Assembly (NCBI GenBank): GCA_003999685.1
Contig: CP021224.1
Location: 2,418,001-2,482,000, forward strand
Origin: Taiwanofungus camphoratus
Taxonomy: Eukaryota; Basidiomycota; Agaricomycetes; Polyporales; Taiwanofungaceae
Length of the DNA: 64,000 nt
Reading direction: 5' to 3'
The notes below the pieces were generated by a model that was not told the DNA's origin, searched no databases, and worked only from the letters and a program-made list of their open reading frames with translations. Position 1 is the stretch's first letter. The number at the start of each line of letters is the position of its first letter. Made by a program: the position numbers and the translations under genes. Positions 49,802 through 61,762 of the stretch are shown one piece after another.

Positions 49802-52515
49802 TTATCGAGGCTCTGAAGTCGAAAGACCAAGAGCCTTCATGAAGACTTCATATGTCATGAGTTCGTCCATGTGCTCGTGCACTTTCGACATCTCGGCGCT
49901 GATGGATTCTGCCTTCTCCAAATCGCCGTTGGCTCTTGCTTTTCGCAAAGAAACACGCAAGCGGGTGAGGCGAAGTCTTGCTATAGCAACTTCCACCATC
50001 TGGGCGCGAAGCTGCTCAACCCACGACATCGCAAGCGCCTTATAATCTGGATGAGCAGATCGAAATGCGGCTGTATAGTGACCATCATCTTGTATGAACA
50101 ATGTTTTGTGGCAACCGATGTCGGACAGCTTGGGGCACTCCCAATCCGGGAAATGCCCAAAAGCGTGCTGCACCGGATCAAATACAGCACACACCCATGC
50201 CAGCACGAAGAAGAATGACTCTAAATCGAAACGATACCGATGAAGCGGTACCCTTCCCACGGACAGCAGGTCAAGTGCCATGAATGGACCTGTGCCAGTG
50301 CGATACCGAGGTCGCTTATGTGGCTCTTCCTTCGCTGCCTTAGCAGGTAACGGGTCAGCCTGTTTGTCTCCTTCATGCGAATCTCGTGCATTGGTGGTTG
50401 ACTTTGAGTCCTGTTGCTGTGATGTTTCGTCCGTCTTGTCGTCGTCAACAACAGGAGCGTACTCGAAGATGATGTCGTCATTTAGCTCCTTGCCTGCAAT
50501 ATCTTCTCTCATATCTTTCATGTACTCCTCTTTGGAAGGTTCCTTCATCGCGAGATCCCAGTCACACAGAACACCCATGACTAGACCGTCCTCCCTGTAG
50601 AACATGATATTGTTTGCACTGATGTCGCGATGCAAAATACTAGATGTTTTCCACACCCAGTGGTGAGCTAATGAGATTATGAGTCGGGAGTTATTCGGCA
50701 TTTGATAGTACAAGTGTACGTACCATTCACGACATCGACAAATACTTTCTTGAACTCGTCAACGCTGTTCACTTGCTCAAGGACCTCGTACTTCTTCATC
50801 ACCATCAGGCGGAATATCCGCTCCTCGTAATCCAGAAGACCATTCATGTAGAATCTGGGCAAGTCCATCTGTTCCATATTCCGAGTGATCGAGCACTTCA
50901 GATCGACGACATGATCAAGCCAGCGTGGTGCATGCGTCTTCAGCCCCTGCCGGATGATCCTTACGAAGCCGTCTTCCGCATCCCGCTCCTTCGAAGGCCA
51001 TGCCATCTTCGCTACGAGCTCATCTTCGCCAAATAGAGCTTTCGCCCTTCCAGTCGCCTTGATCGGCACGATAGTGGTCCCCCGTCCGACTGCACCGAAA
51101 TCGGTGATCACTCTTCGACTTTCATCGACCTTGAACACCACCTTCTCCAATGGTGTTTCATTCACGTCTATAGCAAGCTGATCGTCCAGCTCCAGCTGCA
51201 CACCAGAGTAATTCTCGTATGTGCCTGTCGGGAATTTGAGGAAAGGACAGATCCCCATACGCGCATGGTCCGCCGACTCCATGGCTGCGAGAAAAAGCAC
51301 CAGAAGGTCTGGATTTAGTACGAAGTCGAATGATTCAGATTGAACGATCCCCATTCGATCTCCATACCACAGCGTGATGAACGTGCTCTTGATCACGCAT
51401 CCAGTCGCAAACGACCTAATCCCATGTGACAGCAGCTCGTTCATGTACTTCCCTGCCTGCACTTCATGATCCGTCAATTCCGGCTGATTATCAGGGTCGA
51501 GCTCCCGATCGATGTGCGCTGCTGGTGCAAGACTCATGTTGGCATCGTCGTCGCCATTTGGATTGGACCGAAAGCGCTTTGACGGTGGTTCGACAGCTTC
51601 AAAATTAGTGGCCGGTGCCTTACGTTTTGTGCTAGAGGAAGGCCGACAATTACCCCGTACCGTTGATTTCCTGGTGGTAGCGTTTTTGGACGTGGAAGAT
51701 TGGTAGACACCTTCTAACTGTAGTAGAGCAGTACAGTCAGCCAATACAAAGGACCGAGACCAATCAATCTTCGTGCCTTTATAAAATGGGGTATTTGAAG
51801 TTCGACCGGAATTTTTCTACCGTATTCTTGTGCAATTTCAATAAACCCAAGGGACCACTCCCACCGAAGAAGTCCCTCGCTGTTGGCAGTGCCGAATGCA
51901 AGGTCCGGCTTCGACCCCAACGTGTAGTCTCCTTTCACCGTACGCTCCCATACACGGACAAAGTCCAATGTTCCAAGGCGTTCGCCGGAAGTCGCAACAC
52001 GTCTTTGCCGTTCATGACGCTCACCAGACGATATTTTGTTGAGGATGTGTCTGAAGATGTTCGCCAGAGGAATGTAGCTCTGTCTCTTGCAACGAGATTG
52101 CATGTATTGCCTCACACGGTGCGTCGGAATTACTTCTCCTTGAAGATATGGGACGTCCTTGGAAGTAAAATCCCACACCGCTCGAATGAACTCGCGCACA
52201 GGCATTTTGCGATGAATCTTGTTTCTGAAGTGCGCCCGGGCATACCGCGTGACACCCTCATCGACAATAACGTTGTCCTCTTCGGAAGCGTAAAAGGCGG
52301 CTTGTGACTTTGTAGGCGATCCTTGAGCTGTGGGATCGACACAATCAGAATATCTGCAACGTCGACACCATGACCATCTTACTTGTCGCAAAGCGCTTCC
52401 AGATCGGTGTTTTTGGCGCCCTAGACTCGTCTATGTACAGAGGTTCAGATTGGATTCCTAGCTCTTGATGCTGAGCTTTAGTGTCATCCATTCCTAGCTG
52501 GTAGTTAGGCCCCAT
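49802..52515 (-). CDS. FunK1-family protein kinase, copy 2
   Basis: Model complement(join(49802..50667,50724..51717,51777..52327,52383..52515)), 847 aa, the same length as copy 1; phases close. Kinase marks as in copy 1: LVAKMAW, ILHRDISANN, LCDWDLAM and RTGTGPFMALDLL. Intron 2 needs a GC donor (ATAAAG then GCACGA at 51776); in copy 1 the same place is GTACAA. If that donor is not spliced, the protein stops about 20 residues into the intron. Exons 3 and 4 are almost identical to copy 1 at DNA level while exon 2 is only about 70% identical in protein. N-terminus MGPNYQLGMDD differs from copy 1. Substrate unknown. Confidence 0.82.
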
Positions 52516-52602
52516 ACTGTATCAATTTGGTGAGATGCACAGGGATAGTAGCGAAAGCGTGAATAAAATGAGTATGATAAAGACATGGTATCTATTTTTT
52601 GT

Positions 52603-52713
52603 CTTATAAGGGTGGCCAAAGCTTATGTGGCCAGGTGAAGGTCGTGGCTTGCTCGATGAATGCGGTGACTCGCACTCTGGCTGGACGCAGAACAATGGGA
52701 ACGCGACCACGTG
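52603..52713 (-). promoter_or_regulatory. FunK1 copy 2 promoter, same box layout
   Basis: CACGTG (52708-52713), TGGCCA (52628-52633), nine bases, TGGCCA (52613-52618), CTTATAAG (52603-52610). The spacing between the second TGGCCA and the TATA-like box is about 8 bp shorter than in copies 1 and 3. Confidence 0.6.
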
Positions 52714-53009
52714 ATCGTGATCGGCGCTAAGTCTGAGACAGCAATTTGCGGCGTACTTATTCAGAGCTCCCATGATATACAGGATCATTCAAATCCGTGT
52801 CTAATTCTCAGTGTGGTCTGGCGAATCTTGACCTTTCTAAAGAGAGCGCCTGGGTGTATCATAAGTAGGTGCGACGCACAGGCGAATCGGTTGCTTGGCG
52901 CAGTATCTGTGCCAGGTGTTTTCTCTGTGCGACCAGGTGCGTTTGTTTTCTGAGGAGCATCATCAACAATTTCTAGTGGAGTAGGCCCACCACTCCTGAC
53001 CACAACATC

Positions 53010-54243
53010 TTTTCCCGACACTCTATCTCGATTCCCGATAGTTTTCCTGTTGTCCCGGTACGGTGTCCAGACAGTAACGAACGAGCGGCGGTCCCTGTAG
53101 GCGTTCTGACCCAACCATCCTGTCTGAGTCACGGTCTTTGGAGCTTAATGGGAGTAAGTTTTTCAAGCCTTGCTTGGTTCCGTCGGTGCTTTACGAAAGG
53201 TGGAATTTGAGGAATGTTATCTTACTGGGTCAGCCGTGCACTGCAGTCTTTTTTCAAGGGAAAAATAGCTAATCCGACAAGGGCCGGGATCCTTCCATCT
53301 GCATCCTCAGGAGGACCCGCTTCCAATGCATCCCCAGTGAATGCAGTCGTACGAGTCTGGATATTGTGCGAATATATCAGGCTCGCGCGAAGAAAATCTG
53401 CAGGAAGGTGGACGATAGATACTAGGGAGTGTGGATAGGAACAGGAAGCGACTTCTGGTTTGAAACCGGGTCTGTCCATGAGGTGGGCGTTGTACACCTC
53501 GTGAGGCAAATCCGGCGCTATTTGTGTGCCTCTTCCCGAGGCACGATGATACATCTGTGCTGCAAACTCGCACAGATACCATTATCGGAACTGAGATAAC
53601 GGGAGACTGTCTAGTAGGCTACTGTGGCGCTTGAACGAGGGCACGACGCGCACCAATTGTCTCTGGGCAACGACTCGGATAGCCCACGTGCCATCCGGCA
53701 GTCATACCTGTCCAGAAGATCGGTTCAAGCTGACTAGGGAGCGACAGCTATCGTATGTTACAAAATCTGGACGATAGCTGCGGTTATGGAAGGTTATTGT
53801 GGACATTGTGCACGATATCGATAAGTCACATAAACGCTTAAAAGCGTGCAGCTCAAAGGCACTTACTGTCTGACCGCAGTGTCTTTTGCACGTAAATCAC
53901 ATTCAAGGACCCGCACCAATACTGGTCAACTGTCGCAGCCTCGAAGCTGCTATACGCCGTCTTCCCGTACCCTACATCGACGCTCGACAAGACTTGCTCC
54001 AGAGTCCATGGACCGTGGCGCGCGCGTACAAGTTTGAAGTGTCCAACCCGACGCGTGACGTCGTCCACTTCCCCGTCACCAGAACATGTTCCAGACGCCA
54101 ACAATAACGAAACCAGTCCGAGATGCGTTGACAGCCCCGAGGACAAAGGTATGTGTGATCGCGGCGAGCACAAGATGAACGTACGTGCAAGTGCTAGTTG
54201 GTGCGTAGCCTACCCTTGTCTATCTAAAACCATTCACAGCGTG
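53010..54243. other. 1.2-kb segment unique to duplication unit 2
   Basis: Absent from unit 1, where homology jumps from about 6346 to 6366. No inverted ends, no clear target duplication, no recognisable coding. Includes a possible open frame at 53222-53554 (minus). Either an insertion here or a deletion in unit 1. Confidence 0.5.
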
Positions 54244-54944
54244 TCCTGTCCTACCGCACCGCTTCCGCTGCAACTTGTGTCACTATGAAGCAACCGTCTC
54301 CGTCGGCGACATACATCTCAAGATTCATGAGCTGCACTCTGACCAGCTCCATCACTAGCCACCAGTCACTGGTCAGGCTTGGTGCTCGGTTTTCCTGATA
54401 CTGCTCTTGCCCCCGCGATCCTATTGCTTGACCTCCTCACCGTGTACAGCACAACCAGAAATGATGTCAACCTGATCGAAATTTCACTTCGGCTGGCGAA
54501 ATCATGTCGCACACGACCATCAATCCTCCGCTGGCAGCCTTCGAGGCACGGTCCGAATGTATATACATTCCATGCCCCGCAAAGAGATCGTCACCACTTA
54601 GATATGCCACCAAATACCACTTGAAGCCTTTCACATCCTCCACTCCAGGATGCGACCGCAGACCAAGAAAGAATGTGACTATAACTGCGTTCATCTAAGA
54701 ATCAGTATCTGTGCACCTTTCTGGCATATGCCCGCATCTTTGCCAGAGTCCCCCGTTTAAAGCCAAGGCTAATATTGCACTGGACGCTAGGCGCCTTGGT
54801 TTGACATGGTCGTCTCTGCGTTGTGTGGCATTGGTAACTTGTGTTCGATGCTCGCGGTTCAGGCACATTGCTGTAAGACTTGGAGACTTGACCAAAATCC
54901 TTTTCAAGGTTCATGACCTCGTTTTTCGGGGAGAGTGACATTCA

Positions 54945-55460
54945 ACGCGAAAGGAGCAACATTGTACCTTTTCGTCCTCAGTCGTTGGCCCGTTTGTGGC
55001 ATTTTTCCATATTCTACCTCGGAGAGTACCGCTGTGCACATTCTGCAATGCATCAGCAAAATTCGACTTTTTCTTGCAACAAATTACAACTCTTATTGAC
55101 TTATATAAGGCAATCCGTGCTCTTACAATTCCCTGAAGACCTTAGTTGACTTAAATAAGGAAATTTGAGGTTTTGTCGATGCGAGCTCAGCTTAGACCAG
55201 CCTTCAGCCCATTTACCACTCAGATGTATGTACGTTCCATTCAGCTGGCTATGTTGTCAAGAATACCGAGTATACCTACAGAACTTGTATTTATCGCTAC
55301 AAAAAATGCCATGACCACGCGAATAGCTACCGTTGTGATTTGTCCCACATCCCAAAAGCGTCAAGCTTTACTATATCCTTCAGCTCCATTTTTCACATGA
55401 GCTGCAGAAACAGAAGAGAGTTCTGGAAAAGACTGAGGTGATGGCGCTCAGCGAGCATCG
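54945..55460. other. Spacer between FunK1 copies 2 and 3
   Basis: No gene supported. Contains a near-repeat TTGACTTATATAAGG(C/A)AAT at about 55098 and 55146. Confidence 0.35.
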
Positions 55461-55464
55461 CGGT

Positions 55465-55534
55465 CACGTGGTCGCGTTCCGTCGATCGAGTAGGCTGGCC
55501 ACACAAGCTTTGGCCACCCTTAGTTGCTTATAAG
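55465..55534 (+). promoter_or_regulatory. FunK1 copy 3 promoter, same box layout
   Basis: CACGTG (55465-55470), TGGCCA (55496-55501), nine bases, TGGCCA (55511-55516), CTTATAAG (55527-55534). Identical to the copy 1 promoter from the first TGGCCA through the TATA-like box and a few bases beyond. Confidence 0.65.
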
Positions 55535-55625
55535 ACGAAAAATGGAAATTGTGTCTTCAACATACTCAGTTTATCCTTTCTGGATCCGCTTTCGTCGCTA
55601 CCTGTCTTCATCCAACCAAAGCGAT

Positions 55626-58450
55626 ATGATAATGATTGACACTCCCGACCCCAACTACGAATCTGGGACAAAGAACACCATGGCTATAGTGCCAGATAGA
55701 TTATGTAAATCTGCGCCCACGCCTACGTTGAGTATAGAGGTACTCAGAACACCCCCTCGAAATGCCTTGTCGACAGGTAAGATAGAAGACAATATTTGCC
55801 TTATGTGTAACCTCATTATATATCAATTTTCCAGATACGGGGTTGCATGAGACGCCTCTCAGACAGGAAGCAATTCATAGCGTTACAGGGGAGAAAGATA
55901 TCATGGATGACAGCGTAAAACGATACATCCGTGCGCACTTCAGAGACAAAGTTCACCGCGGGTTGTCTGTCTCCGAGTTCATTCGCGCGGTTTGGGACTT
56001 TACACCTGACGACATTCCTGATATGTCAAACTACACATTCCCGATGGAGTATCTGAACTGGGATCGGAGGTGCTTACGCGAAAAAGATAGCTATTTCCCG
56101 CTGTCAAAGATGCTGGAACAAATCCTCGACCAGATCACTTCTGGCACATGTCGTCAGCGGCAAAGTCGTACAACAGTCTCTGACGTAAGTCTCGGAAAGA
56201 TTAACTTCTCGCGTCTAGAACGCATCGCAAAAGGCACCTTTACTCGGGCATTAAAGCCAGATCTAGCATTCGGGACTTCCAAGAGCAGACGATGTCAACA
56301 CTGGGAATGGTATCTCGGGTTCATCGAGGTCAAAAGTGGAGATGAAGGACCTGTTCGAGAATCCGATTTTGACATGTCTAAGGTAGCGTTCGAAAAGGTG
56401 CGAGTTCAGATAGATGACAATCCTTCTTATTCTTTGCCTCTGATGGCTCTTCACAGTCAACTTCTTCCGCCTGCATGCCTGGAACAGCTACGCCTAGCAC
56501 AAGCGTTGCATGTGCGAGTCGTCGAACCTCATCTGGTACGAAACGCAAGGGACCCGCAAGTGCCTCCGATGACGTCGAACCTCGACCAAAGAGATCTCGG
56601 ACTCATGCGAATAGCGACGAGGATGCCAATATGAGTCTTGCACCAGCACCACACATCAACGCAGAGCTCCACCCTGAAAACCAGCCGGCATTGACGGATA
56701 ATGAAATGCAAGCAGCTAAATACATGAACGAACTGTTGTCTCACGGCGTACGGTCGTACGCTACCGGATGCACGATCCGAGGTGCGAAAGTAATCCTGTG
56801 GTATGGCGATCGAATGGGAATCGTCCAGTCGGAGCCGTTCGATCTGAGGAAGGAGTCACGGCTGCTCCTCCTGTACCTTGCGGCCATGGACTCGGCTGAT
56901 CATGCACGTATGGGCATCTGTCCATTTCTTGAATTTCCATCGAGCTCTTATGACAGCTACGACGGCGTGAAGCTTGAGCTGGATGACAAGCTTGCCACGG
57001 ATGTGAACGACAAACCGTTAGAAAAGCTGGTCTTCGAGATCGATAATAGCCGAAGAGTCATCACAGAATTTGGAGCGGTTGGCAGAGGAACGGCGGTGGT
57101 ACCGATCAAGGCGACTGGTGCAGCGAAGGTTATGTTTGGCGAAGACGATCTGGTGGCGAAGACGGCATGGCCTTCGAAGGAGCGAGAAGCGGAAGATAAC
57201 TTTGTCAAGACAATCAGGCGGAAGCTCAAGGCCCATGCACCGCGGTGGCTCGATCATGTAGTTGACCTTAAATGCTCGGTCACACGAAACATAAAGCAAA
57301 TGGATTTGCCAAGAATATACATGACAAACCTTCTGGACTACGAGGAGCGGGTGTTTCGTATGATGGTGATGAAGAGATACGAAGCCCTTGAACAAGTGAA
57401 CAGTGTTGATGAATTTAAGAAGGTCTTTGTCGATGTTGTGAGCGGTATGTTTTCTTTCGCCGTATTATATTGCATCGTCGCCGATTATTATTTGAAATAG
57501 CGCATCACTGAGTATGGGAGACGGCGGAAATCCTGCATCGTGACATCAGTGCAGGCAATATTATGTTCTACCGGAAAGATGGTGACGTTATGGGCGTCCT
57601 GTGCGACTGGGATCTTGCGATGGCCAAATTTCAAGAAAAGGGTCACGCAGAAGATGATAGACGATCGAAGATCTATAACAAGCCCGATGAGAATAACATC
57701 TTCGGGTATGCTGAGGTTGCAGATAGCGGCGAAGCTGAATGCCAATCTAAATCGCAAGACAGAGCAATAGTCCCCAATGCACCGGACATCGTTGAAGAGG
57801 AAGAGGAAGAGGAAGATGGATCAGCCCCTATGCCACTAGCAGCTCACAATGCACCGGACATTGTCGAAGAGGAGGATGAAGATGGACCAACCCCCAGCGA
57901 CAATGAAGTCCGTGCAACACATGAACAATCCCGTAAACGACCTCGGTACCGTACTGGCACAGGTGCTTTCATGGCGCTGGATCTACTGGAGAAGGGGAAT
58001 CCACCTCTGCATCGCTATCGTCATGACCTTGAATCATTTTTCTTTGTTCTAGTGTGGTTCTGTGCTGTATTCGAACCAGAGAAGCACCAGTTCAGACATC
58101 TCCCTGACTGGGAATCCCCCAACTTGTATGTGATCGGCCTAAACAAATGGGCATTTATCAGTCAGGAGCAGGAGAGGCGAGATGTGTTTGCTTCTACACA
58201 TCCCGACTACGCAGAGCTTGTTCACACATGGGTCCGGTCTCTGAAGACGGAGTTCTACGACATTGCCATCCTATCACATACCATCAAGTCTCGGGCAGAA
58301 AAACTCAATATTGCCTTAAAGGAAGGGAATTTAGAAGTGGCAACCTCTCTCCGTGCCCAGATAGCACAGATGAAAGCACGGAAGAACGAGACGATGACGT
58401 ACGAAATCTTCATGCGGTCCCTTCGACTTCCGGCATCAGGACCCCAATGA
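55626..58450 (+). CDS. FunK1-family protein kinase, copy 3 (altered splice site)
   Basis: Model join(55626..55776,55835..56382,56457..57444,57513..58450), 874 aa, phases close. Same architecture: SVKRYIRAHFRDKVHRGLSV, LVAKTAWPS, ILHRDISAGN (Asp about 573), LCDWDLAM, RTGTGAFMALDLL. The position that copies 1 and 2 use as the last acceptor (here 57500) would read AHH then TGA where the others have Trp. The next AG at 57512 restores the frame and skips that stop at a cost of four residues (AHHW). So the gene is either intact through an acceptor shift or recently inactivated. Exon 4 carries a tandem acidic repeat around NAPDIVEEE. It points away from copy 2. An ATG at 55632 matches the copy 1 start. 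Confidence 0.75.
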
Positions 58451-59340
58451 TGTTTAATCAGCGATGTTCTTTCATGTTCACTTTGTCTTTGTCTTCTCAA
58501 GCTCGTCATTCACATCTGTGCTGATAAGCCTCGTCAATGGTACTAAGCACCGCTTGTCATCTCAGCCGTTGAACATCTGCATGATCAGTGCTAGCCATAG
58601 ACGACATGCTGTACCCAAGGCTGTATACCCAATGCGTGGTGGACCTTATAACAAGTCGCCCACATTGCGCATCCTACATCATTCACCCGTTGATTTGTCT
58701 CACCTTCATGTTGGCCGCATGAGGGTAGGTATACACACATGGTCCAAAATGATGATATGACCCATCTGCCAGGCCCGGGAATCATATTATGAGATAAATA
58801 ATTATAAAACGTTCAAAGACAGACTGCTAGATCGGATTAAAGGCATAATTAACTTGAAAGTATAAAAGGACTGCCAGAAGCATGGAAAAGAAAGCGAACA
58901 GCACAAGTTGGCACAGCATTGTCTACAACCACGACACATGCCCGAAGTATTACTCATAAATTATAGCCAGCGAAACTGTAGATATGCATTCCATGGTGAA
59001 TCAAGACAGAAGCTCTTTAAAATGAGACATTACTTCCAAAGCCCAACGTTAGTGTTAGACCATCCGTCAAACTTGATCTTCAAGGGTAAATCATACTTCG
59101 GTCTACCCGGCATCAGGAAAAATTAAGGTAGCTCCCAGTGCTATGGCAGCTACAACCCGATCTGTAACACCATATAGCACTATAGATCGGGGAGGTAGCA
59201 CACCCAGCTACGTAGTTACCTGCATTTTTCCCGATGCCATCTACTGTACCATCTACACTACCGTCTGAGGTGGCCGGTGCGCTGATTGCAGAAGATTGAG
59301 TGCAAATGCATAGTATGGAAACCACGGTAGTGAAAGGGAC
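58451..59340. other. Spacer downstream of FunK1 copy 3
   Basis: No gene supported. A TATAAAAG at about 58861 is followed by ATGGAAAAGAAAGCG but the frame stops quickly. A hairpin with arms around CCCGATCT / AGATCGGG lies at about 59157-59192. Confidence 0.35.
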
Positions 59341-61762
59341 TCACGGATCTGCCTGCGAAGAACTGTCGAGCAGGGCATGCAATTCCTGTAGGCATTGATG
59401 GATGGTAGAAAATTCCTCGGGAAACCAATTACCACCCACAAGAGACTTCCCAGCTGTAGACCACTTTTCTAGGCCACGCACGAGGGCAGCATTCACAATC
59501 CTCGGATCCTGCCGCTCCTTGGCTATATGGAGCAGACTCGATGAGAGGACTGACATAACAGACGGGTCCCACAAGAAGGAAGAAGGTGAATCATTGTCAA
59601 GAGTATCAAGACCCTTCTGCAGATGACCAAGCATTGCCAACAGTTCACTTCGAGTATGCTGGTAGTCTGGAGGACACAAAGCTGCAGAAAAATGGAGGGC
59701 CAAAGCAACGCGCTCCAGAAATTCCTCAGGATACTCGTTCTCCTTGAATGCTGTAGCGTATGTGATGACCGCCCGAGCATCTGTCCCAGCATCTATGGTG
59801 AGTAAACAGCATTTTGAGTATTTGAACTACTTACGCTTTTCAGTAAGGTCCCGGAAAAGATCGCGACATAACCATAGTAAACGCGACGCTTTCCATCGCG
59901 AGTCACTCGAAAAGTCGTATTCCTGATCGCTATTTAGAAGGGCAGACAGAACGTCTACAATATGGGATGTTTTATAGCTGCCTTGTAAGTTCGGTATCAC
60001 GGCAATATCCGTAGTCAACGGCCACAATGCGAGCAATATGGAGTCTTGATGAGACTTGATGCTCTTCTCGACGGATTTAAATTCTTCTAATTGAGTCCTG
60101 GCCAGCACATCAAGTGCAATGTCCAGAAGCACAGCATCCGACTTCTCGCCGGTCCATACACTGGACTGTCGTTCTTCCAAAAGAGTCTTGACACAAGAGA
60201 GTGCGGGTGAAAGCTGCATACTATTGAGGCAAGGGCGGACAATCTCCTCGAGTGATGTGTATTCTGCCACGGTCATCCGGGCTATCTCTAGCATAATGGA
60301 TCGATCAAGCTCTGTATTATAGCGGACAAGGGCTTCCTCATACTCCGTCCAGCTTCTGTAAGTCATCCAGCGAGGTTGAGGGTGAGGGACATCTGGAAAC
60401 GGTACACTTTTCAGATGGTTGTATATGGTCCATGCCAGCGAGATAGTGGTGGTAATAGCATTTTTCAAGCAAATCTTCTCGGCAATGAAAGAAATTGCTA
60501 CTTTGAGTGATGATAACGGCACCATAACCCACCATGCTTGGGTGGATTTATACGGACATGATTCGGCTAGTGCAGGAAGTATGGAGGTACATATTGTAAA
60601 CAGCACCAGAGCCCCCGCAAGGACTGTCGCAATGCTCGCAACCACTTTATCCAGTGGCCAAAGGAGCTCCAGTAGACCAATAAGGAATAAAATGAGAGCA
60701 ACCTGTAGGAGAACCAGGAGAAGGTTTGCTATTTCCATGACTCTCCACTTTGCCAGACCGAACGATGTTGCCGGATGCGAGCACTCGTACGATGATCGGT
60801 GGGCCCGTGGCTGAGATAAGATGATAGCCATTGCTGGACTGATATACCTATGGACGTTGCAGAGACTCATGATAAGACTGGAAAACCACCATGCATTGAT
60901 GCGAATGGCCGAAGATGATACCTGTGGTTGCGCAATTGTCATCGATAACGCAGGCAGTGTTGAATTAATGAGCCCGCCGTTGTTGACCGAGAAGCTGCTT
61001 AGTTGTGCCGATATGTGTAATAGGATCGCAAGGGAGGGATCAACCGCGGGCGGCTGCAGCGATGTGTATAGTTCGATGTTGAATGCAGTTAGCACTGCCG
61101 AAAAGATGCCAGCCTACCAGTATGGAATCAGTAAACGGAACGAAAGGCTTAGTGGCAGGAAGACCCGATCATATGTAAACCTTGTCCTGACCATCGCATG
61201 ACCCTACAGTCATGGAACCCAACTGAACGACAACTACAAAAGGCGAATGCTCACGAATGTCAGCTGGCGATCAATCTCCTGCTTCAATTTCATGATCATA
61301 TCTTCATCTTCCTTCCACAACCTTTTCGCGCATTTTGCCCAGGCTGCAGAAGCCTTGGTCTTGTCTTGTTGGGTTTCACCTCCTGGCCTCGTCTCTGCAC
61401 TTGCTCTAGGATGTCGTCCCGTGTTCTGTTTTGTTACGCTTCAACTGCAAAACCTGTGGCTGGGATGAATCTGAGGCTCACCTTGCTCGGTCGCCGCTGC
61501 TCTTGTTCCTCGCCTTGAGGGAGTTGCGAGTTTGGACTCGAATCATTTTTTTCATGCACTTTTTGTCCACCCTACTTTCATCAGGTCTGTGTGCAAATCT
61601 AGGAGCGTAAACATACTGACTGGGGGATTCCTCTCCGGCAATGTCTGTTTTCGCGATCCCCGGCGTTGAAGCCTTTCCACCTGGCTTGAGTTTGAGGTTC
61701 CCAGCTTGCTGGCGTCTCTCTGAGGTAGCTCTGAGGGTACGGCTGTTACTTCTTGAGCTCAT
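59341..61762 (-). CDS. DUF6535 domain membrane protein
   Basis: Model complement(join(59341..59792,59835..61113,61255..61405,61482..61762)), 720 aa, GT-AG introns, phases close. DUF6535 proteins are abundant, uncharacterised multi-pass proteins of agaricomycetes. Diagnostic run: AWAKCAKRLWKEDEDMIMKL, EIDRQLTFAGIFSAVLTAFN, IELYTSLQP, LLHISAQLSSFSVN, INAWWFSSLIMSLC, then KWRVMEIANLLLVLLQVALI and LFLIGLLELLWPL as membrane segments, about four in all. Residues 1-140 are basic and Lys/Arg/Ser-rich; the C-terminal 350 residues are soluble and helical (repeat-like), as often seen in this family. Function unknown. In the family the stretch after MSLC usually contains LVKQWLREY; here it is replaced by NVHRYISPAM. 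Confidence 0.85.

Larger units (their letters stand above)
49586..54944 (-). repeat. Segmental duplication, unit 2 (FunK1 copy 2 block)
   Basis: Second copy of 2968-7113 in the same orientation, 46 kb away. Contains FunK1 copy 2, its promoter and upstream relict sequence. Collinear except for about 1.2 kb extra at roughly 53010-54243. Confidence 0.85.

Noticed and set aside
51777-51800. FunK1 copy 2 called a pseudogene because intron 2 lacks a GT donor
   Set aside because: A GC donor at the homologous place restores the same phase and total length as copy 1, and GC-AG introns occur in other genes here.
59157-59192. Hairpin as a tRNA or structured RNA
   Set aside because: No cloverleaf, no A or B box; arms are short.
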